Part shown: positions 1 through 6,839 of the stretch, piece after piece
Layout of the letters: each line of letters begins with the position of its first letter
How positions within the stretch are numbered: the first letter of the stretch is position 1
Assembly (NCBI GenBank): GCA_946626265.1
Contig: CAMOUE010000014.1
Location: 1 to 21,608, forward strand
DNA: 21,608 nucleotides
Source: an uncultured Eggerthellaceae bacterium
GTDB taxonomy: Bacteria; Actinomycetota; Coriobacteriia; Coriobacteriales; Eggerthellaceae
Direction: 5' to 3'
The notes under the pieces: generated by a model
What the model was told of the DNA's origin: nothing
Seen by the model: only the letters and a program-made list of their open reading frames with translations
The model's database searches: none
Made by a program: the position numbers and the translations under genes

Positions 1-112
1 CTCCCCCGCCCCGCGGGTCAACGGTTCGCGCGCTTCTCCACAAAGCCGACAAAACTCTTTTCACCCCTCCCTAGAGGTTGTGTTTTAGCTTGGAGAAATC
101 GCAACCTATAGG

Positions 113-146
113 AAAGCGGCAGGATTCGTCTTCGGAATCCTGCCGC
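113..146 (-). terminator. Rho-independent-type terminator after tyrS
   Basis: A 12-base perfect stem (arms 116-127 and 135-146) closes a 7-base loop, 28 bases past the tyrS stop codon. Read on the minus strand, it is followed by TTTCC, a short and imperfect U tract. On the plus strand the stem is followed by CCAAAAC, so it should act for tyrS only. The remaining bases 1-112 hold no gene that I can support. They do contain a loose inverted repeat (75-80 with 102-107). Confidence 0.7.
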
Positions 147-174
147 CAAAACATGCATATATGTATTGTGAGCG

Positions 175-1386
175 CTAGGCCAGTTTCACGAATTTGCGCT
201 TGCCTACCTGAATCGTCGCGCCCTCGAGGATGCTCGGATCGACGTTGTACATCTTCGGCTTCACAGCTTCACCATTAACCTTGACGCCACCGCCGTCGAT
301 GAGCCGACGCGCCTCGCCGACGCTCGAAGCCATGCCCGCATCGGATATCAGCTTCGCGAGGTAGACCTTCCCCTCGTCGTTCGGCGTGAGGTCGGCTGCG
401 AACTCCGGGATGTCGGTCGGAATCTCGTGCTGCTTAAAAACGAGATCGAACTGCTTCTCTGCGGCAGCCGCCTGCGATTCGTCGTAATACGCCGCCACGA
501 TGTTGCGCGCGAGGGAGCGCTTGACCTTGTTGGGATGGAGCTCGTCCGCGGCGAGGCCACGCTCGATCTCGTCGATTTCGTCGACCGGCACCGTGGACGC
601 AAGGCGGAAGTACTTGACCATGAGCTCGTCGGGAATCGACATGACCTTGCCGAACATGTCGGCGGGCTCGTCGGTCACGCCGATGTAGTTGCCGTAGCTC
701 TTCGACATCTTCTGCACGCCGTCAGTACCTTCCAGCAGCGGCAGCGTAAGGCAGATCTGCGGCTCCATGCCCATCTTCTCCATGAGCTCCCGACCTGCCA
801 GCAAGTTGAACAGCTGGTCGGATCCGCCAAGCTCGACGTCGGCCTTAATGCAGACCGAGTCGTACGCCTGCATTATCGGGTACAGGAACTCGTGAACGGA
901 GATCGGCTGGTTGTTCGTGTAACGCTTGTGGAAGTCGTCGCGCTCGAGGATGCGGGCCACGGTGAACTTGCTCGTAAGCGAGAGGAGGTCTTCAAGGGTG
1001 AGGGGCATGAGCCACTCGGAGTTGTACCGCAGCGTCGTGCGCTCGGGGTCGAGGACCTTGAAAGCCTGGTCCACGTACGTCTGGGCGTTCACCTTGATCT
1101 GCTCGGGCGTAAGCTGGGGACGCGTCGAGTTACGGCCCGACGGGTCTCCGATCAGCGCCGTGCCGTCACCGATGATGAGCGTAACCTGATGGCCGAGGTC
1201 TTGGAACTGGCGCAGCTTCCTCAGCGGAACTGCATGGCCGATATGGATATCGGGGGCAGTGGGGTCTACGCCGAGCTTGATGTTCAAGGGCGTGCCGCGC
1301 TTGAGTTTCTCGAGCAGGCCGCTCTCCGGAACGATGCGGTCGGCGCCTGAAGCGATGATGTGTAGTTGCTCTTCTGCAGGAAGCAT
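175..1386 (-). CDS. tyrS: Tyrosyl-tRNA synthetase, KMSKS (TyrZ-like) type
   Basis: The cytosolic enzyme activates tyrosine with ATP and loads it on tRNA-Tyr. The 403-residue protein has the class I signature HIGH at residues 48-51 inside a Rossmann domain, and KMSKS at 226-230. The C-terminal part, about 343-403, is an S4 RNA-binding domain. The intact KMSKS, rather than the KFGKS-type loop of E. coli and B. subtilis TyrS, places it in the second bacterial TyrRS subgroup. The ATG at 1386 is preceded by AGAAAGG at a suitable distance. The gene follows the U32 gene by 42 bases on the same strand, so the two are probably co-transcribed. That gap is too short for a T-box leader. The stop codon is TAG and a hairpin terminator follows. 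Identification is firm; the subgroup is an inference from motifs. Confidence 0.96.
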   Translation of the reverse strand: MLPAEEQLHIIASGADRIVPESGLLEKLKRGTPLNIKLGVDPTAPDIHIGHAVPLRKLRQFQDLGHQVTLIIGDGTALIGDPSGRNSTRPQLTPEQIKVNAQTYVDQAFKVLDPERTTLRYNSEWLMPLTLEDLLSLTSKFTVARILERDDFHKRYTNNQPISVHEFLYPIMQAYDSVCIKADVELGGSDQLFNLLAGRELMEKMGMEPQICLTLPLLEGTDGVQKMSKSYGNYIGVTDEPADMFGKVMSIPDELMVKYFRLASTVPVDEIDEIERGLAADELHPNKVKRSLARNIVAAYYDESQAAAAEKQFDLVFKQHEIPTDIPEFAADLTPNDEGKVYLAKLISDAGMASSVGEARRLIDGGGVKVNGEAVKPKMYNVDPSILEGATIQVGKRKFVKLA

Positions 1387-1428
1387 GTCGATGCCTTTCT
1401 AACTATATATATGTAAGGGGAGATTCTA

Positions 1429-3888
1429 TCACGATACCCCACGGAACAGATGGCCTGTCGTGGTGTTCGGGCGCTTGCCCACGCTACGATGCTCGGACAT
1501 CGCAAGATCGCGGGCGCGCAGGGCGCGTCCGACCGAGTCCGACGCCGACTTCTTGTCCATGAGCGTCGTGTCCACCATGACGGCGGAGATCCCGATGTCG
1601 ATGAGGTCGGCCATGTTTTGCGCTACGTCGAGCTGTATGCCGTTGTAAAGGTGGCTTCGGCCGAGCATGTCGGTCACCACCGGGAACTCGAACCCCTTCC
1701 GGTCGAGCAGGTGGTGCTCGACGGCCCTGCGCGGGCATGTCGCGCACTGCTCGTTGCAAGGACCTTGGCTCATGAGCAGGCAATGCTCGGTGATCATGAG
1801 CTCTTGGGCGCCGATGACCGCCAGACCGAGCTCGACGGGGGAATTGCGCGCGAGATCGTCGATTTGCCCGAGCGTGAGCTCGGGAGATAGCCACACCCGT
1901 TTCACGCCCCATTCCGCCAGCACGGACAAGGTCGCCCTGTTCGTCACGGGTACATGCGGGCCCACCTCGACTTCGGCGCCGCACTCGACCGCGCGAACCA
2001 CCGAGGCCGGGCTGTCGGCGAACACGCGCCTCCCCTCGCGCACGTAGTCCCACATGTCGAACGGCAGGTCGTACTCGCGCGTCGCGGGAATCGGGTCGTG
2101 GTCGACTGTCGGGAGCGCCATGACGCAACGCTTTGGATAGCCGGCTTGCTCGGGATCGTCCTGACGAACTCCGGCCATGACGGATTGACCCCGGCGGAAG
2201 TTCAGGAGCGGCACGTACACGGCATCCGCGCCTGCACGTTTCGCCGCCCGCGCACACGAGGGGTTGGTCGCCCAGGCCACGACATCGCACGATGCCTTCC
2301 TGCCTATCGATGGCGCGAACTGCGGACTGCAATCACGAAGGGAGCGCGCCGCGTACTGCTCGAGCATACTCGCCTTCAGCATGTCGAGCGCCTCCGCGCG
2401 CAGGCGATGGAGCCGCGAGAAACCGATTCCGACGCCCTCGTCCAAATCGACGGAAAGCCGCTCGGCGCAACCGTCGTCGGACGCTGCGCCTTCCAACGTG
2501 AAGGGGGTTCCGCCCAGCCGGTCGATATGCGCGCGAACGTCGTCGGCCGAAACGGGACGCGTGCGCGCAGGCTCGACGGGTTCGCCCCATGCCTCGCCCT
2601 GATGCCGCGCCCCGTCCTTCGAAGTTGCGCGGAACACGACGTGCGCGGGCTTTCCCATGCGCAGGGAGACAAGCCCGTCGACGGGGACGAGCGGCGCTTG
2701 CGGATCATCCACGAAGGCCGTTGCCGCATTCCGCACGCGAAACACGCGGTCGCCTTTGCCGACGCGTTGCTCGACCTCTACTTTCACAGAGCCGTCCTTG
2801 GCCGTTCGCGCGCTTTTCAGCGTCGCCGCAAAATGCCCCCTGTTCGTCCAGAACTCGAGAACGTCGCCGTCGTTGAGTTCGACTTCGGGAACGATTTCCG
2901 CAGCGTCGCCATCGACGCGCGCAACCCTTCCAACGAACACGCCGCGATTGTTCGGGCGCCCGTAGCTCATGATGTCGTTGCCGCGCCGTCCTTCGAGATA
3001 CGCCGTCGTGAACCCACGCGAGAAGGCCTCTGCCAGGCGGGCGTGCTGCCTGTCGCTCGCAGGCTTGCCCGAATCGAGAACTTCGCGGTAGACGCTCACG
3101 ACCTCGTGCACGTAGTCTGCGGACTTCATGCGCCCTTCGATCTTCAGGGACGACACGCCCGCCTGCGCCAGCTGGTCGAGCAGGTCGATAGTGCAAAGGT
3201 CCTTCGGCGAGAGCAAATGCTCGCCGTCAGCGGGCAGCGGCCCGCTGCCGTCCGCCCGGTGCAGCTCGTAAGGCAGGCGGCACGCCTGAGCGCAGAGGCC
3301 CCTGTTCGCGGAGCGACCGCCGATCATGGACGACATGAGGCACTGACCCGAATAGCAGACGCAGAGCGCGCCATGGGCGAACGCCTCGATTTCCATGCCG
3401 AAATCCCGCGCCAACGCGGCCAGCTCGGCAATCTCGTCGAGCGCGAGCTCGCGCGCGAGCGTCACGCGATGGGCGCCGAGCCTTGCAGCGACCTCGATTC
3501 CGGCAGCGGAATGCGTGTTCATCTGGGTGGAAATGTGCAGCGGCAGCTCGGGAACCGCTCGGGCGATCTCGGAGGCCAGGCCCAAGTCCTGCACGATCAC
3601 CGCGTCGGCGCCGGCAAGATAGGCGCCCTGCGCGAACTCGACCGCTCGCGGCAGCTCGCTTGGAAGCACCTCTATGTTCATCGTCACGTAGATAGACACG
3701 CCGCGCAGATGCGCGTATTCGCATGCCTCCGGCAATGTAGCTAATGTGAAATTATCAGCGTTCCTGCGAGCGTTGAACTCGTCCAAGCCGAGGTAAACGG
3801 CATCGGCTCCTGCCGAAACTGCCGCATGAAGACAGGAAACGTTGCCAGCTGGGGCCAGCAGCTCCAGCTTTCCCAACGAATCGTTCAC
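1429..3888 (-). CDS. U32 family protein with DUF3656, RlhA/TrhP-like, double-barrel
   Basis: Members of this family, although called peptidases, include E. coli RlhA and TrhP, which hydroxylate 23S rRNA and tRNA pyrimidines and depend on iron and prephenate. The 819-residue product opens with the typical LELLAPAGN. It carries the U32 signature at about 168-186 (E-A-F-A-H-G followed by cysteines at 176, 178 and 183), with further cysteines near 199 and 203. A beta-rich middle segment fits DUF3656. The C-terminal part, about residues 540-800, looks like a second barrel with its own cysteine cluster at about 703-718. This is longer than E. coli RlhA, about 650 residues. I chose the GTG at 3888 because AGGGG lies 9 bases upstream (3898-3902) and the protein then begins at the conserved motif. 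An in-frame ATG at 3972 would add 28 unlikely residues and cover the promoter of the divergent gene. Family membership is sure, the RNA target is not. Confidence 0.88.
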   Translation of the reverse strand: MNDSLGKLELLAPAGNVSCLHAAVSAGADAVYLGLDEFNARRNADNFTLATLPEACEYAHLRGVSIYVTMNIEVLPSELPRAVEFAQGAYLAGADAVIVQDLGLASEIARAVPELPLHISTQMNTHSAAGIEVAARLGAHRVTLARELALDEIAELAALARDFGMEIEAFAHGALCVCYSGQCLMSSMIGGRSANRGLCAQACRLPYELHRADGSGPLPADGEHLLSPKDLCTIDLLDQLAQAGVSSLKIEGRMKSADYVHEVVSVYREVLDSGKPASDRQHARLAEAFSRGFTTAYLEGRRGNDIMSYGRPNNRGVFVGRVARVDGDAAEIVPEVELNDGDVLEFWTNRGHFAATLKSARTAKDGSVKVEVEQRVGKGDRVFRVRNAATAFVDDPQAPLVPVDGLVSLRMGKPAHVVFRATSKDGARHQGEAWGEPVEPARTRPVSADDVRAHIDRLGGTPFTLEGAASDDGCAERLSVDLDEGVGIGFSRLHRLRAEALDMLKASMLEQYAARSLRDCSPQFAPSIGRKASCDVVAWATNPSCARAAKRAGADAVYVPLLNFRRGQSVMAGVRQDDPEQAGYPKRCVMALPTVDHDPIPATREYDLPFDMWDYVREGRRVFADSPASVVRAVECGAEVEVGPHVPVTNRATLSVLAEWGVKRVWLSPELTLGQIDDLARNSPVELGLAVIGAQELMITEHCLLMSQGPCNEQCATCPRRAVEHHLLDRKGFEFPVVTDMLGRSHLYNGIQLDVAQNMADLIDIGISAVMVDTTLMDKKSASDSVGRALRARDLAMSEHRSVGKRPNTTTGHLFRGVS

Positions 3889-3897
3889 AATCGCGTT

Positions 3898-3902
3898 CCC
3901 CT
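3898..3902 (-). promoter_or_regulatory. Ribosome binding site deciding the U32 gene start
   Basis: AGGGG on the minus strand (within GAGAGGGG, 3898-3905) sits 9 bases before the GTG at 3888. The ATG at 3972 has no comparable site, so the GTG is preferred. Confidence 0.6.
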
Positions 3903-3952
3903 CTCGATAACCGTGCTCCCCACGGCCTCCACAAGTGAAATACCTCATGAAG

Positions 3953-3958
3953 TATAAT
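3953..3958 (+). promoter_or_regulatory. -10 box of the plus-strand PBP gene
   Basis: A perfect TATAAT lies 43 bases upstream of the ATG at 4002, in the divergent gap between the U32 gene and the PBP gene. The bases 17 upstream (CACAAG) are a poor -35 and there is no TG extension, so either an activator or an alternative context would be needed. The reverse complement also reads TATTAT and TATACT, so this AT-rich spot might serve both directions. Confidence 0.45.
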
Positions 3959-4001
3959 AGATACGTTTGCACCGTAACCGAAACACACGGGGGCGCCCAT
4001 C

Positions 4002-6233
4002 ATGAAAGCACGACGCAAGTTCCGGCAATCGAAGAGCCACGCGATTCCATGGATCGCCCTCATCATCGTCCTTGCACTCGGCTTCGTAGCCTATCGCGGA
4101 GTTACAAGCATCGTAGCCATATACAACAGCTGGATTGCCGATTTGCCCGCAATCAACAGCGATGCGTTCAACTTCGCCGAGGAATCGACGATGTACGCGA
4201 GCGACGGCACGACCCTGCTCGCGAACTTCCAGCTGGAAAAGCGCGAGCCCGTCGAACTCAAAGACGTGAGCAAGTACGTCACCGACGGCACGGTCGCCGT
4301 CGAGGACGTGCGTTACTACGAGCACAACGGCGTCGACCCCCAGGGCATCATCCGCGCCGTCATAAACAACTTGAAAGGCGGCCAGCTCGAGGGCGCGTCA
4401 ACTATCACCCAGCAGCTCGTGCGCAACACGACGCTGTCTGAAGAGGCGACGAACATCACACTCGAGCGAAAGGCCCGCGAAGCGGAACTTGCATTGGAGC
4501 TCGAGAAGCAGTACTCGAAGGAAGAGATCCTCAACATGTACCTGAACACCATCAACTACGGTGACGGGTGCTATGGGATCGAGGCCGCTGCAAACAACTA
4601 TTTCCAGAAGACGTCGAAGGACCTGACCCTGGCAGAGGCAGCCGCCCTTGTCGGCATCCCGCAGTCGCCGACCCGGTTCAACCCGAAAGAGAACCCGGAG
4701 GCCTGCGTCGAGCGCCGCAACCTCGTGCTCGAACGCATGCTCGCGGCCGGCAACATCACGAAAGACGAATACGACAAGGCAGTGGCCGAAGAGCTCGTGC
4801 TCGATCCCGCCCCCGACGAGCCCGCACAGGGCATCCACGCGTACCCGTACTTCACGAGCTACGTGCGCGACCAGCTCATGCAGCCCGACAACATCTACGG
4901 CTGCTCGTATGCCGACCTGTTCGAGGGTGGGCTGAAGATCTACACGACGCTTGACGTGAGCCTGCAGGACAAGGCCAACGACGCATGCGCTGCGCAATAC
5001 GACGCGATGGAAGACGGGCTGGACTGCGCGCTCGTCGCCATGGACCCCACGAACGGCTACGTCAAGGCCATCGTCGGCGGCAAGGACTTCTATACGGACC
5101 AGTGGAACATCGCCACCCAAGGCGGACGTCCCGCAGGCTCCTCGTTCAAGGTGTTCACGCTTGCGGCCGCAATCGAGCAGGGCATAAGCCCGAAAACGTC
5201 GCTGAACTGCGGCGACCCTCTCACGCTTTCGAACGGCCTGCAGATTCACAACTTCGACAGCATCAACTACGGCACGCGTTCGCTCGAGAGCGCGACTAGG
5301 GTGTCGTCGAACACGGGCTACTACCGCCTGGCCGACCGCATCGGAGCCGATTCGATCAGCGAGATGGCCCACCGCCTCGGCGTGACGTCGGAACTCGCTC
5401 CCTACCCCATCATCACGCTCGGCACCGAAAACGTTACGCCGCTCGAGATGGCCGATGCTTACAGCACGCTTGCTACGGGAGGCATCCATCGCGATGCGGT
5501 TGTCATCACGCGAATCGAGAACAAGAACGGCGAGGTCCTGTACGAGAACGCCGATACGGGCGAGCGCGTCCTCGACGAGAAGGTCGCAGGCGCGGTGACC
5601 ACGGTCCTGCGTGGCGTCTTCGAAAGCGGAGAGGGAACCGCCTACGGTTCGGGCCCGTCAAACGGCCAGCCCGTTGCGGGAAAGACCGGCACGGGCCAAG
5701 AGTTCCGCGATCACTGGCTCGTGGGCTACAGCCCTGATTTGACATGCGCCGTCTGGATCGGCAATCGCGACTACTCGTCGACATCGCCGTCGCTGACCGC
5801 CAACTCGCTCTGGCACAACTTCATGTCCGCCGCGCTCGCCGACGTGCCCGTAAAGAACTTCGAGTACACGGACAGCCCCACGTACACGAACACGAACGAG
5901 CAGATGTACGACAATTCGTATAACTACAATTACAACTACAGCTACGACAACCAGAACAACAACCAGAACAACAACCAGAACAGAAACGGCACCATGACCG
6001 AAGACGATCTCGAAAGCGAGTACGGCAACTACGAGATTGTCCGGTCGTACCAGGAGTCGGGCGATTACGCCGACGGAACCGTCGTCGATCAGACCGTCGA
6101 CGAGGAAAACGGCGTCGTATACGTCACGATCACGCAAGACGACGGCTCTGGCTCAAACGGCTACGACGATGGAAGTTACGATGGCGGTTACGACGGCGGC
6201 GACGGCTCTTACGATAACGGCGGCGATATGTAA
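4002..6233 (+). CDS. Class A penicillin-binding protein (GT51 + transpeptidase), Asn/Tyr-rich tail
   Basis: A bifunctional membrane enzyme that polymerises lipid II and crosslinks peptidoglycan outside the membrane. The 743-residue protein has a basic N-terminus and one membrane segment at about 13-34. The GT51 domain follows, with the catalytic Glu101 in EDVRYYEH, then EGASTITQQL and the RKAREAELALELE region. The transpeptidase domain shows S380-S-F-K383, S435-S-N437 and K561-T-G563. The tail is unusual: Tyr/Asn alternation then three Asn-Gln tetrads (about 636-660), a degenerate PASTA-like segment (about 665-712), and a Gly/Asp/Tyr-rich end (713-743). The ATG at 4002 is preceded by GGGGG 8 bases upstream (3989-3993). 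It is the only plus-strand gene in the window, converging on a lipoprotein gene 12 bases away. The 729-residue PBP at 6840-9029 is a paralogue with the same domain order. Confidence 0.95.
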   Translation: MKARRKFRQSKSHAIPWIALIIVLALGFVAYRGVTSIVAIYNSWIADLPAINSDAFNFAEESTMYASDGTTLLANFQLEKREPVELKDVSKYVTDGTVAVEDVRYYEHNGVDPQGIIRAVINNLKGGQLEGASTITQQLVRNTTLSEEATNITLERKAREAELALELEKQYSKEEILNMYLNTINYGDGCYGIEAAANNYFQKTSKDLTLAEAAALVGIPQSPTRFNPKENPEACVERRNLVLERMLAAGNITKDEYDKAVAEELVLDPAPDEPAQGIHAYPYFTSYVRDQLMQPDNIYGCSYADLFEGGLKIYTTLDVSLQDKANDACAAQYDAMEDGLDCALVAMDPTNGYVKAIVGGKDFYTDQWNIATQGGRPAGSSFKVFTLAAAIEQGISPKTSLNCGDPLTLSNGLQIHNFDSINYGTRSLESATRVSSNTGYYRLADRIGADSISEMAHRLGVTSELAPYPIITLGTENVTPLEMADAYSTLATGGIHRDAVVITRIENKNGEVLYENADTGERVLDEKVAGAVTTVLRGVFESGEGTAYGSGPSNGQPVAGKTGTGQEFRDHWLVGYSPDLTCAVWIGNRDYSSTSPSLTANSLWHNFMSAALADVPVKNFEYTDSPTYTNTNEQMYDNSYNYNYNYSYDNQNNNQNNNQNRNGTMTEDDLESEYGNYEIVRSYQESGDYADGTVVDQTVDEENGVVYVTITQDDGSGSNGYDDGSYDGGYDGGDGSYDNGGDM
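5946..5981 (+). repeat. Three 12-base tandem repeats in the PBP tail
   Basis: Three in-frame copies of (g/a)acaaccagaac, the last two identical, encode (D/N)-N-Q-N three times at residues 649-660. A run of alternating Tyr and Asn codons precedes them. Such units can change copy number by slippage, altering tail length without breaking the frame. Confidence 0.85.
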
Positions 6234-6245
6234 GGGAAGCTTCGG

Positions 6246-6740
6246 CTAGCCCTTCTGCGCCGCAGCCTCATCTGCCTTCTGAAGCAGCGAAACGCCCTCG
6301 TCATAGAGCTTCTGAACGTCTGCAACGCGTTCGTCGTACTTCGACCAATCGAAATCGTCCGAACGGGCTTCCGTGTAGAGCTTAACGTACCCGTCGAGCG
6401 CTTCGCGCAGCTTGGACGTCCCGTCGACGTAGCCCTGTTTCACGTCGGCGAGAGCCTCGGGGGCTTCTAGCTCCGATAGCTTGTCGAGCGTCTTGTAGGC
6501 GTTGTCCGCCTGCGTGCGCATGTTGACGACGTCGTCGCGCGACACGGCGTCCACGAACTGGTCGAGGTTGTCGCCGAGCTCGACCATCGCCTGATTCACC
6601 TGGGACATGTACGTCCGATTGGCCTGTTGCTCCTCGCTTGCCCCGTTGACAGGGCCGCCCGCACATCCTGCGAGCAATCCGATGGACAGGACGAGAGCGC
6701 AGAAAACTGCGCTTAGTTTCCGAAAGGCGGTCTTGGTCAT
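6246..6740 (-). CDS. Predicted helical lipoprotein of unknown function
   Basis: I do not recognise the family. With the ATG at 6740 the product has 164 residues. It begins with a lipoprotein signal peptide: basic Lys3/Arg7/Lys8, a hydrophobic stretch at about 9-23, and the lipobox L-A-G-C with the lipidated Cys26. The rest is acidic and looks almost entirely helical, without enzyme motifs, so a small surface-anchored helical bundle is likely. The first in-frame ATG (6791) would add 17 residues before the signal peptide. I prefer 6740 because AAGGA lies just upstream (6745-6749). It sits between two class A PBP genes, 99 bases downstream of one on the same strand and tail to tail with the other. 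A role beside the PBPs is possible but only a guess from position. Confidence 0.75.
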   Translation of the reverse strand: MTKTAFRKLSAVFCALVLSIGLLAGCAGGPVNGASEEQQANRTYMSQVNQAMVELGDNLDQFVDAVSRDDVVNMRTQADNAYKTLDKLSELEAPEALADVKQGYVDGTSKLREALDGYVKLYTEARSDDFDWSKYDERVADVQKLYDEGVSLLQKADEAAAQKG

Positions 6741-6839
6741 TGTTTCCTTCGCTTCCAATGATGCGTGCGCTTTAAATGTTTGGATAACCATATCATCGAT
6801 TCGCCGATTGTCGCGCGTTGTTGCAAAAAGGACACGCGA

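Noticed and set aside
78..278. A 66-codon plus-strand open frame at the left edge
   Set aside because: It runs through the tyrS terminator hairpin and the end of tyrS, has no ribosome site and no recognisable protein pattern.
1387..1428. A T-box leader for tyrS
   Set aside because: Only 42 bases separate tyrS from the U32 gene, far too few for a T-box.
1954..3744. A 596-codon open frame on the plus strand opposite the U32 gene
   Set aside because: Antisense shadow with a composition typical of reversed GC-rich codons and no recognisable domain.
3889..3972. N-terminal extension of the U32 protein from the ATG at 3972
   Set aside because: It has no ribosome site, adds residues unlike the family, and overlaps the promoter of the divergent PBP gene.
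6232..6254. Hairpin between the convergent PBP and lipoprotein genes
   Set aside because: The AAGGG/CCCTT and AGC/GCT arms are broken by unpaired bases, no U tract follows on either strand, and it includes the lipoprotein stop codon. Too weak to call as a bidirectional terminator.
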